A stretch of DNA of 64,000 nucleotides from Klebsiella electrica (GTDB taxonomy: Bacteria > Pseudomonadota > Gammaproteobacteria > Enterobacterales > Enterobacteriaceae): positions 2,418,001 to 2,482,000 of the forward strand of contig NZ_CP041247.1 of NCBI RefSeq assembly GCF_006711645.1, in the 5' to 3' direction. The notes beneath the pieces are model-generated. The model worked only from the letters and a program-made list of their open reading frames with translations, was not told the origin of the DNA and ran no database searches. The position numbers were made by a program, and so were the translations under genes. Below, piece by piece: positions 57,972 through 64,000 of this stretch (position 1 is the stretch's first letter; the number at the start of each line of letters is the position of its first letter).

Positions 57972-58931
57972 TCAGAGGAGGCCCAGGCGCAGCCCTAAAT
58001 CCTGGGGATAGGGGTTAAAGTAGTTTTGCGTCAGCAGGTAGCTATCCGGGAATTCGGCCAGGTAGTGTTTCAGTAAGGTGATCGGCGCGAGTATCGGCAG
58101 TAAACCGGCGCGATAGTTAAGGATCACCTCGCGAAGTTCCCCGCGCTGGCGGCTATTGAGCCGATCGCGGAAGTAACCCTGAATATGCATCAGCACGTTA
58201 GTATGGTTTTTCCGCGAAGCGGGTTGCTGCAGAATAGCCATCAGCTTTGCGCGGTAAGCGACAAAGAAGGCATCCAGATCCTCCCACTGGTGGAGGGAGG
58301 CAACGAAAGGCCCAATTTCGCGATAGCCTGCCTGATCATGCGCCAGCAGCTGCAGCTTGTACTGGCTATGGAAGTCCAGTAGCGCGCGACGGCTGAGCCC
58401 CTGCGCGCGCAGGGTATTTAGCTGGTGTAGCGCGAAGACGCGTTCGACAAAGTTTTCCCGCAGCACCGGGTCGTGCAGGCGGCCATCCTCTTCCACGGGC
58501 AGCCACGGGTAGTGCATCAGCAATTTCTGCGTGAAGATCCCCACCCCCTCTTTGCGTCCGCGGTTGCCTTTTTCGTCATACAGCCGTACGCGCTCCATAC
58601 CGCAGCTGGGCGATTTAGCACAGACAACAAAGCCAGAAAGGGCGTCGACGCTGGGGAGAAATGCCGCGGTAAATCCGACCATTTTCTCCGTTACATCGTC
58701 GTGAGGCGTTTGACTAAAATGCATCTGGATGGTTCCTTCGCGGGTTTGCACCAGACGCAGGGCCGGGCGAGGAACGGGCAGGCCGATAGCCATCTCCGGG
58801 CAGACGGGTTGAAAGGTGACCCAATCCGCCAGTTCATCCATCACAAAGCCCATACGTTTATGCCCACCGTCAAATCGAACGGCTGAGCCGGTTAAACATG
58901 CGCTGATACCGACCGCGGGTTGCCTGTTCAT
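57972..58931 (-). CDS. DUF523 (TudS-like)-DUF1722 fusion protein
   Basis: 319 residues. The first half is DUF523 with three spaced Cys (Cys12 in GISACLTG, Cys44 in QPVCPEM, Cys110 in AKSPSCGM), the pattern that binds a [4Fe-4S] cluster in the thiouracil desulfurase TudS; the second half is DUF1722 (YbgA-like, helical, HVLMHIQGYF type region). A sulfur-removing or thio-nucleobase role is possible by family. Its promoter shows an inverted repeat under a MerR-type regulator gene located just beyond, suggesting regulation by it. Confidence 0.85.
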   Translation of the reverse strand: MNRQPAVGISACLTGSAVRFDGGHKRMGFVMDELADWVTFQPVCPEMAIGLPVPRPALRLVQTREGTIQMHFSQTPHDDVTEKMVGFTAAFLPSVDALSGFVVCAKSPSCGMERVRLYDEKGNRGRKEGVGIFTQKLLMHYPWLPVEEDGRLHDPVLRENFVERVFALHQLNTLRAQGLSRRALLDFHSQYKLQLLAHDQAGYREIGPFVASLHQWEDLDAFFVAYRAKLMAILQQPASRKNHTNVLMHIQGYFRDRLNSRQRGELREVILNYRAGLLPILAPITLLKHYLAEFPDSYLLTQNYFNPYPQDLGLRLGLL

Positions 58932-59016
58932 GCTGCCATCCTCTTATTGCATTCGTTGCAGGAAGAACGGGGTGGACCGGTTGTTGCCGGGCCATGCGAC
59001 GTCTTCGCATACTTAA

Positions 59017-59047
59017 AACTTACACAATAACTAATATTTGTCCAAGT
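59017..59047 (-). promoter_or_regulatory. Promoter of the DUF523-DUF1722 gene with a MerR-like inverted repeat
   Basis: Minus strand -35 TTGGAC (59040-59045) and -10 TAAGTT (59017-59022), 17-bp spacer. ACTTGGACA and TGTGTAAGT flank the spacer as an imperfect inverted repeat (7 of 9), the usual placing of a MerR-family operator. It lies ~90 bp upstream of the start codon. Confidence 0.45.
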
Positions 59048-59110
59048 ATTGGTGAGGGTATTTATTATTATCTATTTAATTCATCAGGTTATATTCGTCG
59101 GTTTTCTCCT

Positions 59111-59142
59111 GGGCTTTTCCGTCATGCGATGTGGAAAAGCCC
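59111..59142. terminator. Perfect 10-bp stem-loop after the MerR-type gene
   Basis: GGGCTTTTCC, 12-nt loop, GGAAAAGCCC, directly after the MerR gene stop (minus strand). No clean T-run, so likely a weak or bidirectional terminator. Confidence 0.55.
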
Positions 59143-59148
59143 CGGAAC

Positions 59149-59928
59149 TCACTCTTTTTGGCGTGTGTCGCGGGTCGTGTCCGGCGAGATATCCGCGCCG
59201 GAGAGGGAGATAACGTCGAGGGCGTTGACCTGCCGCCGCCAGCATGCGATCTGCTCCTGGCGGGCCGCGGTGAGTTTTCCGGAGGTGACCAGCAGCCAGT
59301 TTCGTTGCGGAAAAATCTCGGGAGCCAGAGCTGCCGGCGGGAGAGGAAGGAGATCGATGCGATGGCCCTGACCGGTACGGGCGAGGGCCTCCAGCCAGAT
59401 TTCGCCAGGGTCGGAGAGATGCCAGCCGGCTATCAGCACGCTATCTCCCGGCGCTTTTTTGTCGCCTTCGAGGCAAAACGAGGTATAGGCGATAATGATC
59501 CCATCGAGAATCTCGCGCAGCGTCATCACCGTCGGGAGGCGGGCAGACAGCTTACTACGCAGCGGACGCAACACTTTAGCAACCAGTTCCTGGCGAGGGG
59601 ACTCGCGGCCTGAATCGTAGATCAACTGGCGCAGGGCGTCGATTTTTCCCTCTTTCAATCGCTGCAGCATACTTTCCTGCAGGCTGGACCAGTGGTCAGT
59701 CCGCCTGGCGACGGGGTTATCCAGCAGGGGCTTTATCTGGCTGACGGGAACGCCTTTTTGCACCCAGTCGAGAATGTTGAGCGCCTGTTGAACATCATCA
59801 TCACTGTACAGACGGTGTCCCCCCTCGGTCCGTTGCGGTTTTAGCAGGCCATATCGACGCTGCCAGGCGCGAAGCGTGGTGGGGTTGATCCCGCAAAGCC
59901 GGGCAAATTCACCGATGGAGTAAGACAT
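59149..59928 (-). CDS. MerR-family regulator (MlrA/BluR-like)
   Basis: 259 residues: an N-terminal winged helix (IGEFARLCGINPTTLRAWQ, then RYGLLKPQRTEGGHRLYSDDD) nearly identical to MlrA and BluR over this stretch, then a long helical linker and a C-terminal B12-binding-like fold that lacks the cobalamin-binding D-x-H-x-x-G motif. It is a third paralogue distinct from E. coli MlrA (curli) and BluR. Target genes unknown; the adjacent DUF523-DUF1722 gene and the cytochrome b561 gene are candidates. Confidence 0.88.
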   Translation of the reverse strand: MSYSIGEFARLCGINPTTLRAWQRRYGLLKPQRTEGGHRLYSDDDVQQALNILDWVQKGVPVSQIKPLLDNPVARRTDHWSSLQESMLQRLKEGKIDALRQLIYDSGRESPRQELVAKVLRPLRSKLSARLPTVMTLREILDGIIIAYTSFCLEGDKKAPGDSVLIAGWHLSDPGEIWLEALARTGQGHRIDLLPLPPAALAPEIFPQRNWLLVTSGKLTAARQEQIACWRRQVNALDVISLSGADISPDTTRDTRQKE

Positions 59929-60166
59929 GAGGGAGACCTGAAAAGAGAGGATAGTCCCAATATACTATGAATTATTCCCGGGTAAATGTTCAATGCCGTA
60001 CGGGAGCGTTGACCCGCGTGGTTTCCCGGTATTCGACACAAAATACCCGAACGTCCTGCTGATTCTGCAGGGCAATAAATTGACCGTTTCCGTGTGGCTT
60101 TAAGGTTTCGTTAATTAAGTGCAACGATACTGAGGAAAGCAACGTTGCCATCAACAAAATGGTTAA

Positions 60167-60757
60167 ATGATGAAAATGAAAGACCCGTTATGTCATGCTC
60201 TCCCTCACCGGGACACCCCTTTTTTTCGTGCGCTACATATCAGCGTGGCGCTATTGGTTTTATTCCAGATTATCAACTCTCAACTGACTGAAAGCGAAGC
60301 CCTCGGCGATGTTACCCTGACAGGATGGGTGACGTGGCTGCACATTATCTGTGGATTTTCATTGATTGTGTTGGGTATTACGATGCTCATCTGGATGCTG
60401 ACGCAGCGTGGTTTTGATTACTATTTTGCCTGGCTGAAGCTCGATTTTCGCGGCATCGCTACCGATCTCAAGACGCTCATTTCATTGCGTCTTCCCGAAG
60501 CGCATGCCGGGGGAGTGGCGGCATTGATTCAGGGGCTTGGTGTTGTGGCGCTGTTGGGCGTTGCTTTGTGCGGCGGGTTGTGGTTTGTGCTGAATACGGC
60601 GTTTGGTCCATCCTCGGCGCTGGCGCATGAGGTCCTGGGCCTGCATAAATTCCTGACCGTATTCATTGAAACTTATTTCTGGGCCCACGGAGCCATGGGA
60701 TTACTGCATATTTTCCTCAAAGTCCGCAGTCAAAGGAATAACCCGGCGACGGAATAA
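60167..60757 (+). CDS. Cytochrome b561 family protein
   Basis: 196 residues, four membrane helices of the bacterial cytochrome b561 (di-haem) domain. Candidate haem His: HISVALLV (helix 1), WLHIICGF (helix 2), GLHKFLTV and HGAMGLLH (helices 3-4). It moves electrons between quinone and a periplasmic partner, or oxidises superoxide as CybB does; no partner gene is nearby. Separated from the divergent MerR-type gene by ~240 bp. Confidence 0.85.
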   Translation: MMKMKDPLCHALPHRDTPFFRALHISVALLVLFQIINSQLTESEALGDVTLTGWVTWLHIICGFSLIVLGITMLIWMLTQRGFDYYFAWLKLDFRGIATDLKTLISLRLPEAHAGGVAALIQGLGVVALLGVALCGGLWFVLNTAFGPSSALAHEVLGLHKFLTVFIETYFWAHGAMGLLHIFLKVRSQRNNPATE

Positions 60758-60902
60758 TCTCGTGACCGCGAGCAAGCGGCTCATTCTGGAACCAGAGCAA
60801 CGGCGCTTTTGTCAAATACCCTTTTTCCTCGCGCTAAAACCGCCGTCAGGCTTTAACCTGACGGCAATGCGCAAGCCGTGAATACCGCTGCGACGCTCCG
60901 CT

Positions 60903-61445
60903 TTAAATGGCCAGTAGCCACTCTTTTTTCAGCAGGGCATAGATGCAGGTATCGTCATATTGTTCTTCGCCGCTGGCGGTCACAAACGAAACAAACTCTT
61001 TAAAACACCCTTCCCGACGCATATGCAGGCGTTCACAGAGTCTCTGAGAGGTCTGGTTATAGTCCTCAACATAGGCATATAAGCGCCGGGCTTCTCTTGC
61101 CGTAAACAGGTAGTGAAAAAGCGCGGAAACCGCTTCCGTCGCAAAGCCCTGACCCTCATAGCGCTGATTAAAATGCCAACCCACGGACCAGGTATTGTGG
61201 TCCGGTTCTTCGCGGTTATCGGCAAACAAATGCCCAATGAGTTGATCCGTTTCCTTGAGGCATACGGCAAACTGGCTTGCATCGCTGGCTCTTTTCATGA
61301 CCTCTTCCCTTGCTTGCGCAAGTGAATCGAGCTTTTCATCCTCAAAACAGGGGACGCGCGGTGAAGACAGATATTCCAGCAGCGGCAGGGCATCTTGTTC
61401 CTTAAAGGAACGAATAAAAAGTCGTGAAGTCGTTGCTACGATCAT
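60903..61445 (-). CDS. GNAT family N-acetyltransferase (RimJ-like)
   Basis: 180 residues: N-terminal TSRLFIRSFKEQDALPLLEYL, the acetyl-CoA loop QRYEGQGFATEAVSALFHYLF, and AYVEDYNQTSQRLCERLHMR. Belongs to the Acetyltransf_3 group acting on small molecules or protein N-termini; substrate unknown. Confidence 0.88.
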   Translation of the reverse strand: MIVATTSRLFIRSFKEQDALPLLEYLSSPRVPCFEDEKLDSLAQAREEVMKRASDASQFAVCLKETDQLIGHLFADNREEPDHNTWSVGWHFNQRYEGQGFATEAVSALFHYLFTAREARRLYAYVEDYNQTSQRLCERLHMRREGCFKEFVSFVTASGEEQYDDTCIYALLKKEWLLAI

Positions 61446-61488
61446 AGAGTGATAAATCGCCGGGATGGGTTTGGGCCTAAATTAACAT

Positions 61489-61656
61489 TCATCCAGGGAT
61501 CTCCTCAACCCTTTCGAAAACGCCGACGATGCCCGGTTCATCGTCTGAAGTCGCGATGTGAATGATGCGCCATGGCGGGCGATTTTCGCCGGCGAGGGCC
61601 TCTGTTTTTTTCACCCATTCGGTCACACGGGGAATATTCGAAAAATAGGAAAACAT
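61489..61656 (-). CDS. Small protein, 55 aa, unknown function
   Basis: Minus-strand frame too short for routine calling: begins MFSYFSNIPRVTEWVKKTEA and contains PPWRIIHIATSDDEPG. Codon use is similar to neighbours, and composition is that of a soluble protein rather than random. No good ribosome site is visible, and it could be a fragment of a lost gene. Family unknown. Confidence 0.4.
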   Translation of the reverse strand: MFSYFSNIPRVTEWVKKTEALAGENRPPWRIIHIATSDDEPGIVGVFERVEEIPG

Positions 61657-61723
61657 GAAATTGTGAAGGGTATTTCTTTGGCATATGTTTAAAGTGTCAA
61701 CTTAATCTTAAGGAACGATCATC

Positions 61724-62242
61724 ATGTTTAAGCGTCGCACTCTCAAAACTGCACTTGCGGCGGTTATATCTCTTGCTGTCCTTGCGGCACCGGTTTATGC
61801 AAACCCAGGAAACGGAAATGGCGGTGGGCATGGCAATGGCAATGGCGGTGGTAACCACGGAAACAGCGGTAATCATGGCAACGGCGGAGACCATAGCAAC
61901 AAGGGCCAGGGAAATGGGAAGTCCGATGTGGATCATGGCAATCGCAAGAACTATGGAAAACCAGACCATGTCGACTCCGATATCAGCTTCTCGCGGGCGC
62001 GCTCCCTGGCCGTAAATTATGGCCTGGTTGGCTATCAGGCGCTCCCTCCCGGTATTGCTAAGAATTTAGTCCGCGGCAAGCCATTGCCTCCGGGGATTGC
62101 GAAGAAAACGCTCCCGGCATCCATGATTCATGATTTGCCCTATTATCCTGGATATGAATGGCGTGCGGTTGGCGATGATTTGGTGCTGGTCGCATTAAGT
62201 ACCGCCATTGTCACAGCCATTATTAATGGTGTTTTTGACTAG
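61724..62242 (+). CDS. CigR-like secreted protein, RcnB-type domain
   Basis: 172 residues with signal peptide (cleavage after APVYA). The mature protein has a Gly/Asn/His-rich low-complexity stretch of GNGGG/HGN repeats (about 30-75), then a conserved domain ALPPGIAKNLVRGKPLPPGIA, LPYYPGYEWRAVGDDLVLV, ending in a hydrophobic helix (AIVTAIINGVFD). This is the layout of Salmonella CigR (anti-virulence regulator) and RcnB-type proteins. AAGGA precedes the ATG; a terminator follows. Confidence 0.85.
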   Translation: MFKRRTLKTALAAVISLAVLAAPVYANPGNGNGGGHGNGNGGGNHGNSGNHGNGGDHSNKGQGNGKSDVDHGNRKNYGKPDHVDSDISFSRARSLAVNYGLVGYQALPPGIAKNLVRGKPLPPGIAKKTLPASMIHDLPYYPGYEWRAVGDDLVLVALSTAIVTAIINGVFD

Positions 62243-62263
62243 TAATACAGCGCTTATTCTGAG

Positions 62264-62287
62264 GCCCCGCAAATGCGGGGCTTTTTT
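62264..62287 (+). terminator. Rho-independent terminator of the CigR-like gene
   Basis: Perfect 7-bp stem GCCCCGC/GCGGGGC, 4-nt loop AAAT, then six T. Confidence 0.93.
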
Positions 62288-62460
62288 ATGGCAAAAATGC
62301 AGGATCAGGCAGGGCTGAAACGCAGTGATGGAATTTTATAAGGCCCTGGATTCTGCCTCCGGAAGAATAATGTATTCTTTCGCCGCACGGGCAAAATGGA
62401 TAATGGTAGATTTCACCTATAATAGTAGTGATGACGGTGATTATATTACGGGGGATGACG

Positions 62461-62649
62461 ATGATTTATTTACGGAATTCTGTCACAGGAAAAGTTATGA
62501 CGCAGGAAGAGTGGCAGCAATCCTTAAGCGAGTGGGAGGATGAGGGCGGCTCACCTTCGCCAACAGGCGAGTTCGTTGAGGTTGTGAGAGACAGCAACGG
62601 AAACTGGGTGGAGAAAAAAAATGACGGTGATTTGCCCGACAGCAGCTGA
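62461..62649 (+). CDS. Hypothetical small acidic protein (62 aa)
   Basis: Frame 62428-62649; I chose the ATG at 62461 with GGGGGA upstream (also possible: 62455). The product starts MIYLRNSVTGKVMTQEEWQ and ends KKNDGDLPDSS, polar and acidic, resembling short Klebsiella proteins of unknown function. A longer frame on the same strand (62325-62543) is regarded as a shadow. Confidence 0.5.
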   Translation: MIYLRNSVTGKVMTQEEWQQSLSEWEDEGGSPSPTGEFVEVVRDSNGNWVEKKNDGDLPDSS

Positions 62650-63011
62650 AAACCTCTGTGGCGACTTAACCACGCTTTCCGTCATGCCAGGTGGATAATG
62701 GCTGTGGTGGGATGCTTGTTTAAGCATGAAAGTTTGGTTAAATATTTCTTGCTTAAACAAGATGTTATGGTTAAATAATGGGTTTTTATCAACCGGTATG
62801 GTTCGCGTATTGCTTCCGGGCGGTTGACTTTCCCGCTACCGGATTCATGGCGATATCCCGGTAACGTCCGCCCTGGCGTAAAACAGCCAGTGTTCAGGGC
62901 CAGCGGGTTGGATCCGAGCGAGGAGCGGACATGCATGCTGTCCGCTGGCGGGCCACACTTTATTCTCTTAACCTGGTGTCGTCGTGGTAATTAAACGACG
63001 AACGCGGCAGA
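62650..63011. other. Intergenic region with a 12-bp inverted repeat (62715-62761)
   Basis: CTTGTTTAAGCA at 62715-62726 and its exact complement at 62750-62761, spacer 23 bp, in an AT-rich stretch with two GGTTAAAT copies. It may be an operator or a weak terminator; no gene is seen in the surrounding ~360 bp. Confidence 0.5.
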
Positions 63012-63248
63012 TCAGGATTGCCGTGGCGATGAGAATTTTGCCGCAATCATTTCAGATGTGGGTTGTATTCCCCCCAGACTCCACTGCTCAGGTTCATATT
63101 CATCAATCCTCACCCATACCGAGCGGCGAAATTCAGGATCGCCGCGGCCTTCAATTTCCACGATCAGATCGGTCATGCGACGTAACAGCTCATTTTTTTG
63201 CTCCGGACTCATAATTCCTTTAATGGTTTGCACATTGACGAAAGGCAT
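63012..63248 (-). CDS. 4-oxalocrotonate tautomerase family protein
   Basis: 78 residues; after Met removal the catalytic Pro1 is exposed (MPFVNVQTIKG). The start at 63248 has GGAG six bases upstream; the in-frame ATG at 63260 would hide the proline. The family isomerises enol/keto acids. The gene is divergent from an HxlR regulator, a pairing often seen for small redox- or electrophile-responsive units. Confidence 0.85.
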   Translation of the reverse strand: MPFVNVQTIKGIMSPEQKNELLRRMTDLIVEIEGRGDPEFRRSVWVRIDEYEPEQWSLGGIQPTSEMIAAKFSSPRQS

Positions 63249-63309
63249 TGTATTCTCCATGAATATCTAGGTCTTAAAATCATACTCAGGTTAAAAGGTA
63301 AAACAAGAG

Positions 63310-63768
63310 ATGTCAAAAGATAATTCACTGCCGTATTTGCTGCCTGAGCTGTGTGGGCTCGCGGCAGCCGCAGAACTGCTTGGCGATCAATGGGTTTTGT
63401 TGATTCTAAGAGAGGCTTTCTATGGTGTTACTCGCTTTGAAACGATACGTTGCCATACGAAGATAACGAAGCAGACCCTGGCGAACCGGTTAAAAAAAAT
63501 GACAGACCTCGGCCTGCTTTGCAAAATCCCTTATCAAGAGGAAGGTACACGGGAACGCTACGAGTACGTTCTCACGCCAAAAGGGCGCAGCCTCGCACCG
63601 ATCCTTTTTTCCCTGATGGCATGGGGGCATAAAAATATACTGCATGATGATCCCCATATTTCTTTAGTTGATAAAGCAAGTGGCGAAGCAGTATACGGAG
63701 CATTTGTCTCGGCCAGTGGCGAGGTTGTTGAGGCTAAAAATATACAGATAGTGGCTTGTAAAAGTTAA
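63310..63768 (+). CDS. HxlR-type winged-helix regulator
   Basis: 152 residues: core HxlR domain AAAAELLGDQWVLLILREAF, FETIRCHTKITKQTLANRLK (shortened view: TKQTLANRLKKMTDLGLL), YVLTPKGRSLAP. Dimerising DNA-binding protein that usually senses reactive aldehydes or quinones. Divergent from the tautomerase gene with a 61-bp gap, which it most likely controls. Confidence 0.9.
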   Translation: MSKDNSLPYLLPELCGLAAAAELLGDQWVLLILREAFYGVTRFETIRCHTKITKQTLANRLKKMTDLGLLCKIPYQEEGTRERYEYVLTPKGRSLAPILFSLMAWGHKNILHDDPHISLVDKASGEAVYGAFVSASGEVVEAKNIQIVACKS

Positions 63769-63913
63769 TTTCACTAAGAAATAATTGATCAACACGCGCG
63801 TCAAGCGGCATCAGTACATCCTGATGAACGAACGAGTGGATCCGCAGAGTGATTTAATCAGTGCGTCGCATCCATCGGGTGCAGGCTATTTCATCCCGGT
63901 GCAATGCATCGGT

Positions 63914-63946
63914 AAAAAATCCCCTTGAGCAGGCACACTCAAGGGG
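63914..63946 (-). terminator. Minus-strand rho-independent terminator near right edge
   Basis: Minus strand CCCCTTGA, 10-nt loop, TCAAGGGG, then ATTTTTTA. It should end a minus-strand gene lying mostly beyond the right edge; a possible C-terminal reading frame enters here but cannot be judged. The remaining ~150 bp back to the HxlR stop look empty. Confidence 0.75.
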
Positions 63947-64000
63947 AAAATACTTCATGACATGATTGCTGTGTGCGACTTTGCACGCTATCCATCATCC

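Noticed and set aside
62325..62543. 72-codon frame overlapping the 62461 gene
   Set aside because: Out-of-frame overlap with a better-supported small gene and no ribosome site.

Overview
This window is an enterobacterial chromosome segment, most likely Klebsiella or the closely related Raoultella. Three things point there. First, a complete malonate decarboxylase operon (mdcABCDEFGH with divergent mdcR) is present in the Klebsiella gene order. Second, an NADH:fumarate-reductase-type flavoprotein lies beside apbE, as known from K. pneumoniae. Third, a class A beta-lactamase of the SHV/LEN/OKP lineage sits beside a RecF-like ATPase gene and lacZ/lacI, the known chromosomal neighbourhood of blaSHV. 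The beta-lactamase and LacZ both look clearly divergent from the K. pneumoniae proteins I remember, so a Raoultella or an outlying Klebsiella species is plausible. DNA is GC-rich with tight operons. I see no tRNA, rRNA, IS element, integrase, prophage or CRISPR array.

Layout. 1-4000: end of a flavocytochrome-type fumarate reductase, apbE (its FMN-attaching enzyme), and a convergent DcuSR-type two-component system, together an anaerobic C4-dicarboxylate module. 4100-7100: a lone, divergent MurQ-like SIS protein and malate:quinone oxidoreductase. 7200-15330: the mdc operon and mdcR. 15700-15950: remnant of an alpha/beta hydrolase gene. 15970-47600: a backbone with the E. coli gene order tqsA-mdtJI-ydgD-ydgU-asr-ynfM-ynfL-mlc-bioD2-clcB-dmsD-ynfE-ynfD-ynfC-speG-ynfB-(ynfA)-rspB-ydfJ-ydfI-rspR-ydfG-dcp. 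Klebsiella-type insertions interrupt it: a CHASE4-GGDEF-EAL protein, a LysR/LysE pair, an M32 carboxypeptidase and a UspG-like protein. The place where E. coli K-12 carries the Qin prophage is uninterrupted here, and ydfJ is intact. 47800-49400: AT-richer small orphan genes. 49460-56760: bla, a small orphan gene, the RecF-like ATPase, lacZ and divergent lacI; no lacY. 57300-63800: yagU, a DUF523(TudS)-DUF1722 protein with a MerR-type regulator, cytochrome b561, GNAT, a CigR-like protein, and a divergent tautomerase/HxlR pair.

Decay and small genes. The ynfEFGH-dmsD operon has lost ynfG and nearly all of ynfH: a 29-codon scar beginning with the YnfH N-terminus lies between an intact catalytic subunit gene and the chaperone gene dmsD. 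ynfA is a frameshifted pseudogene. Several small membrane-protein genes with good ribosome binding sites are present (ydgU, and unnamed ones at 21848, 26369 and 45346).

Regulatory signals that can be read directly include a perfect RstA box upstream of asr, a NarL-type 7-2-7 site upstream of ynfE, a motif shared by the rspB and ydfI promoters (candidate RspR operator), two matching candidate LacI operators in the lacZ-lacI intergenic region, and an FNR/CRP-like site upstream of yagU. Names were assigned by recognising protein families from memory; no database search was possible. Where an upstream in-frame start existed, the start was chosen by Shine-Dalgarno position and by alignment to the remembered E. 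coli homologue.
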